Shown in pieces: positions 52,426-60,569 of a DNA stretch of 64,000 nucleotides. Under the pieces are notes generated by a model. That model searched no databases. It was not told the origin of the DNA and worked only from the letters and a program-made list of their open reading frames with translations. The stretch is taken from positions 1-64,000 of the forward strand of contig CAZLWV010000018.1 of NCBI GenBank assembly GCA_964563135.1, in the 5' to 3' direction. Both the position numbers and the translations under genes were made by a program. Source of the stretch: JAAYAY01 sp964563135. Its GTDB lineage: Bacteria; Planctomycetota; Planctomycetia; Pirellulales; Thermoguttaceae. How positions within the stretch are numbered: the stretch's first letter is position 1; each line of letters starts with the position of its first letter.

Positions 52426-55013
52426 ATGAATAGAATACACTATCGCTCGATATGGATCCTTGTTGTCGCCTTGGGCTGGGTGTTTCCGGCAACCGCCCTT
52501 CCGGCCGACGAGACAGCCGAAACGCTGACTCGTGCCCGTCGCGCCGCGGCGGAGGGGCAATTCGGCGAGGCGGAGTCGCTGCTTCGCGAGAAGATCGCCG
52601 ACCTCAACGCCCCGGTTGTCGACGGACCGGCCAGGGAACTGGAAATCCTCCGGAGAATCCGGCTCGATTTCTCCCTGACGGCCGAGCAGGTTCTCGCCCA
52701 AGTGCGAGAACGGATTCCAGACGCGACCGAAAAAGACCTGGAGGAGTGGCGGAAGAAAGGACAGTTGCAGCACCGTGTCATCGATGGAAGCGTCTGCTAT
52801 TTCAACAACGCCGTGGGCAATCTGTTTCGCTCATGTCCCGAGGCGAAGGCCCGCTCGCAAAAGCCGGTCGACAAGGCCGGGGCGTTTGATCTGTCGGCAC
52901 ACCTGGCGAAACTGGTGGCCGCTGCCGAACGGACGGGGGATGTGCAGATTCACCCTGTCAAGCATCGCGTTCGCTACAGCCTGCGTGTGAAGGAGGGCCA
53001 CCCGCGACTGAAGAAGGATGCTAAAGTGCGCTGCTGGCTTCCCTTCCCCCAGGAGTATCGGCAGCAGAGCCAGGTGAAACTCCTCTCGGCCAAACCGGAA
53101 CCTTTCGTTGTGGCTCCGGCCGCCTGCCCGCAGCGGACAATCTACTTCGAGCAGACGGTCGAGGATCCGGCCAGCCCACCGGAATTCTCGGCTGAGTTTG
53201 AGTTTGTCACCGCAGCCTTCGTGCCGCAACTCGATCCGTCGAAGGTGGAACCCTACGACACCGACAGCCCCTTGTATCGCCAGTATACGTCCGAACGCCC
53301 GCCCCATATCGTTTTCACCCCCGAGGTCAAGCAGCTCGCGGCCGAAATCATCGGCCAGGTACAGAACCCGCTGGAAAAGGCACGGCGCGTTTTCCGCTGG
53401 GTTTCCAGGGAGATCCCGTGGTGCTCGGAGATGGAATACGGTACGATCCCGTGCCTCTCGGCAAAAGGACTCGCCGCACGCCAGGGAGATTGCGGCGTCC
53501 AGGGGCTCGTGTTCATCACCCTCTGCCGCGCGGCGGGGGTGCCGGCCCGATGGCAATCGGGTTGGCAAACGAAACCGGGCCAGGTGAACATGCACGACTG
53601 GTCGGAGATCTACGTGGAACCCTGGGGCTGGCTGCCGGCCGACGCGTCGCACGGTGTCCAGGAAAGCGACGATCCTCGCGTGCGGGAGTTCTTCTGCGGA
53701 CACATGGATCCCTACCGGTTCATCGTGAACCTGGACTATGCCCAGGAACTGAATCCGCCCAAATCGAGCTTCCGCAGCGAGCCCAACGACTTCCAGCGGG
53801 GCGAGGTGGAGATCGACGGGCACAATCTCTACTTTGACCAGTGGCAATACACGATCCAGGTGCACACCACGCCGCAGGATGGCGGCATCGCGTCGCTCGA
53901 GGAAGCCCTCGACGCGGTCGTACCGGAAGAACTCCGGGCGGGCCAGGTTGCCGGAGCGGTGGTCGCCGCCGGACGCCGCACGCCTGGCGGCTACGAAACC
54001 TGGCAGAAGGCTTACGGGCTGGCGCGAACGCTGCCCGACTCGGCTCCCATGCCGGTTGACGCCGTGTTCGACATGGCGTCGATGACCAAGCCGATCGCGA
54101 CCGGTACCAGCCTGATGATTCTCATCCAGCAGGGACGCGTGGGGCTCGATGACCCGGTGGCCAAGTACCTCCCCGAATTCGAGGCGGACGGGAAGAAAGA
54201 GGTGACCATTCGCCACCTGATGACGCACACATCGGGCATGCCTCCATACGTGGGTGCCGGCGAACAGAAACCCATCCGCGACAAGGCCGGCTTCCCCTGC
54301 CCGGAGGCTATCCGCCAGTATATCCGCCAGTTGCGTCCGTCGCCCAACCCGGGCAAGACCGTGGTTTACAGTTGCCTCAACGCCATTCTCTGTGCCGAGG
54401 TGGTTCAGGCCGTTTCCGGCCAGCCGCTCAACGAGTTCGCCGCTGAGCACGTCTTCAAACCCCTCGGCATGCGTGATTCGGGATTCGTCCCGACCGGGGC
54501 GATCCGGGCGCGATGTCTGCTGACCACTCGCGAATCGTATGGCACCTTCAGGGGGAGGTTCACGATCCGCTGGCCGCCATGCAGGGGGGCGTGTCGGGCA
54601 ACGCGGGGCTGTTCAGCACGGCCGCCGATCTCAGCCGGTTCGCCCAGATGATGCTCAATGGGGGCAAACTTGGCGACGTGCGGATCCTCAAAGAAGACTC
54701 GATCCGCGACATGACCCGCACCCAGAATCCAGGTGCCGTCAACAAGAACGGGGTCCCGGACCACCGCGGCCTCCTTTGGGACCTCTACACCCCCGGGCCC
54801 GGCGATACGGGCGTAGACGCCCTTACCTGTTACGGTCATACGGGTTACACGGGCACCGCGATCCGATTCTACCCCGATCAGGGCGTGTACGTGATCGCCC
54901 TGACCAACCGTGTTCATCCCGACGACACGGCCAAAGTCGGCGACATCCGCCAGCGCGTCTGGGAAACTGCCGGTGCGGTTCTCATGGGCACGCCGGCCTT
55001 CGGAGGGCGATGA
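52426..55013 (+). CDS. secreted transglutaminase / serine beta-lactamase-like fusion, frameshifted
   Basis: An exported two-module protein. A signal peptide (SIWILVVALGWVFPATALPA) and a helical N-terminus are followed by a transglutaminase-like domain at about 300-420: Cys in QGDCGVQGLVF, His in VNMHDWSEIYV, Asp in LPADASHG. A class C beta-lactamase/esterase-like domain follows: SxxK in DMASMTKPIA, a Tyr in VVYSCLNAIL and HTG in CYGHTGYTGT. Near 54545 the frame slips by one base. LQGEVHDPLAAMQGGVSGNA, the AGLFSTAADL block and the C-terminus are read in the second frame to 55013. Repaired, the protein would be about 860 residues. It may act on wall peptides. The start is ATG 52426 with GAGGAG. 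The break could be error or recent loss. Confidence 0.78.
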
Positions 55014-55205
55014 CACAACACGTGACCCTTCCGCCACGCAGGTGCCTGGGAAAGGTCGGCCCGTGGCGGAACCTCCGTGCCACATCAGCAAATCGCAGTT
55101 CTCCTGGATGCCAAAACGCTTGCCTCGAGCGTCGATTCTGCGATAGTGATGGTGGGGGTGGCGACAGCGTTTCTTGCTTCGTAGCACTATACGGAGGAAC
55201 AAGCG

Positions 55206-56774
55206 GTGTACGCTTCACGACCGATTGGTAGGGTACTTGCCCTTCTCGGGGGATCTCTGGCGGTCCTGGCTCTTTCAGTGTCCGAAGCAGCGGCCCAGGT
55301 CGTTCAGCAGCCGGTGATCGGCGGCATCAATCCCGGTGTTCAGTCTCCGATACTCCCTGGAGGCTTCCCGGGCGGGTTTGGCGGGGGAACGATGGCCGAC
55401 TTCGATAGCCTCATCCAACTCATCACCTCCACCGTTGAGCCGGAGAGTTGGGAGGACGTCGGTGGACCGGGATCCGTCGAACCCTTTGCGACAGGCGTGA
55501 TCATCGATCCGCAAGGCACACTGCGAAAGATGGTTTCCACCGCGTCGAGCGACGAGCTGTCGGTGCTCCGGCGGGCCGTGGCATTCCGTGCCCCGGATGA
55601 CAATGTCCAGAAGAGTTCGCCCCTGCGCAGCATCTCCTTGCCCCGACTGGAGAAGGAACTGCAACTTCGCGCAGCCCAGGGGAAGGGGCCCACGGTGGCC
55701 ATGGCCCTTCTGGCCGGCTTGCGCCGAATCCAGTACGTCTTCGTCTACCCTGAGTCCGGCGACCTGGTAATCGCCGGCCCGGCCGGCGACTGGCGCCTGT
55801 CGGAGGATAATCGGTTCGTGAGCGCCGAAACGGGTGAGCCGATCGTTCAGCTTGATGATCTGATTGTTGTCTTCCGGCAGATGGCCGACGGCCCGGATCT
55901 TCGCTTCGGTTGCCTGATCGCACCCACCCAGGAGGGGCTGGCCCGCGTGAAGGCCTTTGCGGAACAGTCAGCCCAGCGGCCTCTCAAACATGGTACCCGC
56001 GATGCCTGGCTCGACCAGCTTCGCCAGCAGCTTGGGCAGCAAAACCTGGAAGTCTACGGAATCGATCCGCAGAGCCGCGCGGCGTCGATCACGCTCGAAG
56101 CCGACTACCACATGAAGCGGATCGGCATGGGGATCGAGCGCGGCGTTCGCGGCGTTGAGAGCTACCTCGATCTGGCACGCAAGGACGAAACCGCCGCGGG
56201 CAGTATGTCCGTTCTGAGATGGTGGTTCACGCTCAACTACGACTCGGTCACGGCCACCGCGGAACGCAATGCCTTCGCGATCACCGGTCCCGGCGCAAAG
56301 GTTCTCAGCGAGAATGAGTTGTTGGAGGCCGATGGCCGCCGGGTACACACCGGGCAGTCCGACGCACTGAACCGGCAATTCGCCGCCTCGTTCACGGAGC
56401 ATTTCGACGAACTGTGCCAGTGCTACCCCGTCTACGGCGAACTGCGGAACATCTGCGATCTGGCCCTGGTGGCGGCCATGGTGGAGCGGCAAGGCCTCGC
56501 CGAGACGATTGGCTGGGAGATGTCGCACTTCCGGGATCGTGATGCTTGTCCAATTCGCCGGGGGCCGATACCCCGGGCAGTCGATTCCGTCGTGAACCAC
56601 CGATCCACGCGGCGAGGCGAGTTCATCGTCGGGGTGAGCGGAGGAGTGCGGATCGATCCCGGCTACCTCCTGCGAACGAAGTCACTCAGCTCCGATCGCC
56701 AGAATCGCCTTGCTTCCCAGCGTTCGGCCATCCTGCCCCCGGCAGCCGAAGACAATCGCTGGTGGTGGGACTGA
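55206..56774 (+). CDS. DUF1598 secreted protein
   Basis: A 522-residue exported protein of the planctomycete DUF1598 type, function unknown. A signal peptide (VLALLGGSLAVLALSVSEAA) precedes a Gly/Pro-rich segment (PGGFPGGFGGG). Conserved-looking blocks follow: GVIIDPQGTLRKM, LRRIQYVFVYPESGDLVIAG, YHMKRIGMGIE and RWWFTLNYDSV. The end is WWWD. It starts at GTG 55206 with GGAGG 8 nt upstream. It follows the transglutaminase fusion after 192 bp on the same strand, so may share its transcript. Confidence 0.85.
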   Translation: MYASRPIGRVLALLGGSLAVLALSVSEAAAQVVQQPVIGGINPGVQSPILPGGFPGGFGGGTMADFDSLIQLITSTVEPESWEDVGGPGSVEPFATGVIIDPQGTLRKMVSTASSDELSVLRRAVAFRAPDDNVQKSSPLRSISLPRLEKELQLRAAQGKGPTVAMALLAGLRRIQYVFVYPESGDLVIAGPAGDWRLSEDNRFVSAETGEPIVQLDDLIVVFRQMADGPDLRFGCLIAPTQEGLARVKAFAEQSAQRPLKHGTRDAWLDQLRQQLGQQNLEVYGIDPQSRAASITLEADYHMKRIGMGIERGVRGVESYLDLARKDETAAGSMSVLRWWFTLNYDSVTATAERNAFAITGPGAKVLSENELLEADGRRVHTGQSDALNRQFAASFTEHFDELCQCYPVYGELRNICDLALVAAMVERQGLAETIGWEMSHFRDRDACPIRRGPIPRAVDSVVNHRSTRRGEFIVGVSGGVRIDPGYLLRTKSLSSDRQNRLASQRSAILPPAAEDNRWWWD

Positions 56775-56959
56775 AGTTCCGCAGAAGCTCGAGTTGGCCA
56801 GGGTCGAGCCTGGTTGGGGCCCCCGATTCTTCAGGTCACCCGTCCACCGCCACTCCCCGTTGGCTGCCCCAGTTCCGCCAATCGGAGCAACACCAGCCCT
56901 GGCCTGCGGATCGGGGTAGCATTGGGCGCTCGTCTGTGCCTCGTGTCATGTCGGCACGA

Positions 56960-57703
56960 CTACTTCAGGGCAATCGTTCTCTGCAGCGGCTGCAGAACAT
57001 GCTCGATCGCGTAGTTCTCCAGAATGTCGTGGCAGATCCCTTCGAGTTGCTTGAGCGTGTCTCCAAAGGTCGTCGCCGCCTTGAGACTGCCGTACTGCCG
57101 GGCCGTCACGTAGACGCTGAGCTGCTCTTCGGGAAACTCGCCCGTTCGGATCTGGTAGGCGTTCGTGCGGTTCTCCACGCTCACCCGGCATTGAAGGCGG
57201 CAGTCGTCGTCCAGCGCCAGAGTGAGCGATGGCTCGTAATTGATGACGGTTGCCCCTGGCAGGTCGAGCAGCCGTTCCATAGAGGGACTCACGCCGAGCG
57301 CCTCGGCGACCAGTTGATTGTGATTCCCCCGATAGGTGTAGTCGAAGCCGAAAAGCAGGTCCAGCGCTTCGCAATCCAATGGGCTGACGGAAAGGTCGTA
57401 CGGAGCGAGCTGGAGAACGAGGTGGTGCTGCTGGAGAGCTGCCTCGATCGTGTCGGGATTGACGTGCCCCGAGCAGAGGCGGCGCGATTCGATCGTACAC
57501 CAGCGATAGTTGCCCTGATCCTTGTCCTCCTCCAGAATATAGTCTCCACGATCGCGGCTGTAGAAGTTCCGCATGGTGGGATATTGCTTCTGGACACGTT
57601 CAAAGAAATGCAGAATCGTCTCGCGGTTGCCCGGAAGTTCCATTTCCGTGCTCAGGTTCATGTTGATGTAGAAATCGTCGCAAAGGGAACTGTAGGGGGT
57701 CAT
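56960..57703 (-). CDS. conserved protein of unknown function
   Basis: A 247-residue soluble protein without leader or membrane span. Features seen: ELPGNRETILHFFERVQKQY, FYSRDRGDYILEEDKDQGNY, RWCTIESRRLCSGHVNPDT, FGFDYTYRGNHNQLVAEALG and RTNAYQIRTGEFPEEQLSVY. It has balanced composition and a good frame, so it is probably real; it resembles conserved planctomycete hypothetical proteins, but no catalytic motif was recognised. The start is ATG 57703. A Rex-like palindrome lies 225 bp upstream. Confidence 0.7.
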   Translation of the reverse strand: MTPYSSLCDDFYINMNLSTEMELPGNRETILHFFERVQKQYPTMRNFYSRDRGDYILEEDKDQGNYRWCTIESRRLCSGHVNPDTIEAALQQHHLVLQLAPYDLSVSPLDCEALDLLFGFDYTYRGNHNQLVAEALGVSPSMERLLDLPGATVINYEPSLTLALDDDCRLQCRVSVENRTNAYQIRTGEFPEEQLSVYVTARQYGSLKAATTFGDTLKQLEGICHDILENYAIEHVLQPLQRTIALK

Positions 57704-57927
57704 CCAGGTCGATTCCAGTTCGTGTCGAGGACGTGGTAGTTATCCGGCGGAACCGGTGCGAGACGAGTTAGCGCAGCCTGACCAGCAAGATGGCCACCTG
57801 CCGCCCCTCCTCGCATTGGACACAGATCTCCCCGCAAGTGTTCCGGCCGCCAGAGTGCCTGTAGTATAGAAGGTGGGCCTTGCGACTGTCAAAGCCGCAT
57901 CCCCCCCTGTACTACTAACCTCAAAGA

Positions 57928-57945
57928 TCGTGAAGTTTTTCACAA
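57928..57945. promoter_or_regulatory. Rex-like redox operator
   Basis: TCGTGAAGTTTTTCACAA fits the TTGTGAA-N4-TTCACAA pattern bound by NADH-sensing Rex repressors at 13 of 14 fixed positions. A direct AAAGATC repeat flanks it. It lies between divergent genes and may control either. Confidence 0.45.
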
Positions 57946-57978
57946 AGATCCGCGACCAACGGGAGCAGCCCATTTCAA

Positions 57979-58022
57979 CCGAGCGGTAGCTCGCTTTGGC
58001 TGGCGGCCCTGCCGCCCTGTGT
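57979..58022 (+). repeat. dispersed three-hairpin repeat, copy 1
   Basis: CCGAGCGGTAGCTCGC, a 5-base spacer and CTGGCGGCCCTGCCGCCC, ending 36 bp before ogt. It matches the minus strand of 30831-30771 apart from a missing inner hairpin. Confidence 0.65.
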
Positions 58023-58057
58023 GACTAGACTCGAGAACCGTTCACTCGGAATCTGAT

Positions 58058-58585
58058 ATGAGCCAGGAAACCAATCAGTCGTGCGCTGCGGTTATCAGCT
58101 CCTCCCTGGGCTGGTTGGGCATCGTGTGGAGAGGATGCCGGGTCGCTCGCCTCAGTCTGGGGCACCCCACCCGCAAGGACGCTGTCGCTGCGATAGGTGA
58201 TAGGGTGCCACTCGTCGCCCCTGACGGGTGCCCAGCCCCCGATCTCGTTTCCCGTTTGCAGCAATACGCGGACGGACACCCCGACGACTTTTCGGACATC
58301 GCGGTCGATACGACCCACCTCACCCAGTTTGGAAAACGGGTGACGAAGGCCTGTCGTGCGATTCCCTATGGCAGAACCGCCTCCTATGCGGCCCTGGCCG
58401 CAGAGGCCGGATCTCCTCGGGCCGCACGGGCAGTGGGCCAGTGCATGGCCAACAATCGCGTCCCGCTGATTGTGCCGTGCCACCGGGTTGTGGGAGCCGC
58501 AGGCCGACTCGGCGGTTTTTCGGCGCCCGGAGGCGTGTCACTCAAGAGACGCCTTCTGGAAATGGAAAGCAGGTCTTCCCAATAA
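58058..58585 (+). CDS. ogt: methylated-DNA--protein-cysteine methyltransferase
   Basis: A 175-residue suicide repair enzyme removing O6-alkyl groups from guanine. The active site IVPCHRVVG is present with helix-turn-helix RAARAVGQCMANNRVPLI and the AIPYGRTASYAALA entry. The C-terminal LGGFSAPGGVSLKRRLLEME completes the fold. It has no fused Ada domain, so it is of Ogt type. Its start is preceded only by a weak CGGA site. A dispersed repeat ends 36 bp upstream. Confidence 0.95.
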   Translation: MSQETNQSCAAVISSSLGWLGIVWRGCRVARLSLGHPTRKDAVAAIGDRVPLVAPDGCPAPDLVSRLQQYADGHPDDFSDIAVDTTHLTQFGKRVTKACRAIPYGRTASYAALAAEAGSPRAARAVGQCMANNRVPLIVPCHRVVGAAGRLGGFSAPGGVSLKRRLLEMESRSSQ

Positions 58586-58676
58586 CACCCTCAGTCTCGA
58601 TCCCAATTCTTACCTGGGACAAAGCACCAGGCTTTCTGCGGCCTCCCGGTGGCCGTGGACATTTTCCAGACAGGCA

Positions 58677-59387
58677 TCACGAAAGGGACTGGGCGCTCTG
58701 GAAGCGAGAATTGACCGAATCCCAATCGATGACCTTGAAGAACGCCTGGATGTAGTCTGCACGCCGGTTCTGATACTTCAAGTAGTAGGCGTGCTCCCAG
58801 ACGTCGATCCCGAGAATGGGTACAAGTCCTGCCGTCAACGGACTGTCCTGATTGGCGGTGCTGCTGACCGCCAGTTTCTTGCTTCTCGGGTCGAAACTCA
58901 GCCAGGCCCACCCGCTGCCGAACTGCCCGGCGGCCGCTTGAGAAAAGGCTGTCGCGAATCGCTCGAAGCCCCCCAGGTGCTCATCGATCGCCTTGGCCAG
59001 GCTGCCTTTGGGATGGCCGCCCCCTTGGGGCGACATGATCGTCCAGAACAGCGTATGGTTCGCATGTCCTCCACCGTGGTTGCGCACCGCGGTACGGAGT
59101 GACTCGGGAAGCTCACCCAGCCTGGCCAGAATCTCCTCCGGCGACCGGCCGGACCACTCCGACCCGGCCAGGGCCTCGTTCAACTTGTTGATGTAGGCCG
59201 CATGGTGCTTCGTGTGGTGAATCTCCATCGTTCGGGCGTCGATGTGCGGCTCCAAGGCGTCGTACGCGTAAGGCAACTTGGGCAACGAGTACGGCCCCGC
59301 AGTGCCCTGGGCCAGAAGCCGACTTGGCGAAAGAAGAAGGCTGCTGCCGACACCCATCGTTGTGGCAAGGAAATCCCGACGTTTCAT
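58677..59387 (-). CDS. Tat-exported Fe/Mn superoxide dismutase
   Basis: A 236-residue superoxide dismutase. The family motifs are YSLPKLPYAYDALEPHID, TMEIHHTKHHAAYI (first His ligand), HANHTLFW (second His) and GIDVWEHAYY (Asp and His ligands). Metal choice between Fe and Mn is not decided here. A twin-arginine leader (MKRRDFLATTMGVGSSLLLS) means it is exported folded with its metal, so it protects the envelope from superoxide. GAGGT lies 8 nt before the ATG. Export fits the membrane-anchored MsrB elsewhere in the window. Confidence 0.95.
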   Translation of the reverse strand: MKRRDFLATTMGVGSSLLLSPSRLLAQGTAGPYSLPKLPYAYDALEPHIDARTMEIHHTKHHAAYINKLNEALAGSEWSGRSPEEILARLGELPESLRTAVRNHGGGHANHTLFWTIMSPQGGGHPKGSLAKAIDEHLGGFERFATAFSQAAAGQFGSGWAWLSFDPRSKKLAVSSTANQDSPLTAGLVPILGIDVWEHAYYLKYQNRRADYIQAFFKVIDWDSVNSRFQSAQSLS

Positions 59388-59699
59388 GGTCAGACCTCGG
59401 TATTGGGGAGACGATTGACGTGAGATTGATACTCATTAGCAAATCGCGGCATTGTTCGCAGCTCCGTCAAGCCAGGGCAAGTGCAAATCGAAGGAATCAA
59501 CCAAAACTGAATGAACATAACAACTTGCGTCACGGAAACTGCCGCTGCCGGCCCCTTGGGCACTTCCGGCCTGTCCAAAGCCTGCCAGCCCTGACGCTCC
59601 CCAACCCGATCCCAACCCGACTCTGGGATCTGAACACGCAGAACGTCAGCCAGGACCGTGGGGAGATGTGACCTCGCCGCCGTCCGGCCATCCTGATCT
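59388..59699. other. intergenic spacer upstream of the superoxide dismutase gene
   Basis: No gene or recognised regulatory site. An open frame crossing it on the minus strand is the downstream continuation of the UnbV remnant. Confidence 0.35.
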
Positions 59700-59842
59700 C
59701 CGTTCCGGATCCGGACAGTCTTGAACGGCCGCCGCAAGGCGCCACCAACCGCATCCATCCCGCGGCTGCGGTCTAGGTCGTCGAAGCCCGTTCCCCGGCT
59801 CGCCTCCACCGGCAGCAGACCGTTGCCAAAGCTCGACTCCCG
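59700..59842 (-). pseudogene. fragment of an ASPIC/UnbV FG-GAP gene
   Basis: The minus strand encodes GLLPVEASRGTGFDDLD, almost the same as MLPVEASRGAAFDDLD in the intact gene at 60570, followed by a diverged RRP..RIRN stretch. Nothing of the rest of the gene is present. It is a leftover of a partial duplication. Confidence 0.65.
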
Positions 59843-59888
59843 CAAGGTGCTCCTGCCGGCCGCAGTGGGGGGGCCGGCGACTGCCCGA

Positions 59889-60320
59889 TCAGGCCGGGTG
59901 GAGAGGATAGACCAGGGGAGCGACCAGGACGGTCACTGCCATGAATACCAGGTCCAGCGGTGCGCCGAGGCGTACGTAATCGCCGAAACGGTACCCGCCG
60001 GGCCCATACACCATGAGATTGGTCTGGTGGGCTTCCAGCAGGAGTGTGTCGCCGGGCTGCAGCACGATATCGCCGATCCTCGCGCTGATCCGCTTGCCGC
60101 TTCGCGCCACCGCGATCACCGCCGCGTTGTACTCCGACCGGAAGCGCCCCTCGCGGATGCTCTTTCCGACCAGAGGGCAGCGATCCGAAACCACCGCTTC
60201 GATCAGACGGCGCTGCATTCGCGGTGCATCCAGCTTGAACGTCTGGTCCGTCGCCGGAACCAGGCCCCGCATCTTCTGCAGGTCGACCACCGATTCGATG
60301 ATCAACCGAAGTGAATCGTC
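59889..60320 (-). pseudogene. remnant of an SLC13-type permease with TrkA-C domain, internally deleted
   Basis: The recognisable part begins after an unrelated stretch with DLQKMRGLVPATDQTFKLDA. It continues through a TrkA-C domain (PLVGKSIREGRFRSEYNAAV, GDIVLQPGDTLLLEA) and jumps in frame to HQTNLMVYGPGGYRFGDYVR and a final membrane helix (GAPLDLVFMAVTVLVAPLVY). In intact SLC13-like anion permeases the TrkA-C region and the QTNLMVYGPGGYRF end are separated by a second TrkA-C domain and several membrane helices. So the N-terminal membrane half and the middle are missing, with the deletion joint at about 60029. It cannot transport. Confidence 0.75.
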
Positions 60321-60569
60321 GTAATGGTACGCACCCCCCGACGATCTGTCACGTTCATCCAGTGGTCGCCACCCGGCAGAAGTACCGCATAAGCTGTTTG
60401 AGTCGGAGCCCCGAGCCAGCCCCGTCGATCGCCTTCTTGGCCGAGTCAGCCAACTCCGAGGCCGGCAGGCCCGGAGCACAACGAGGTGCTGATCGCTTCC
60501 ATGGCGCGTTCTCACGCCGTTCCGGCAGCGTACCGCCCCGATACACCTGGTCTGGCAGCGCCACGATCA

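Larger units (their letters stand above)
57704..58057. other. divergent spacer with operator-like palindrome and repeat
   Basis: It contains the Rex-like site at 57928-57945 and the dispersed repeat at 57979-58022. No small gene is supported. Confidence 0.45.
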
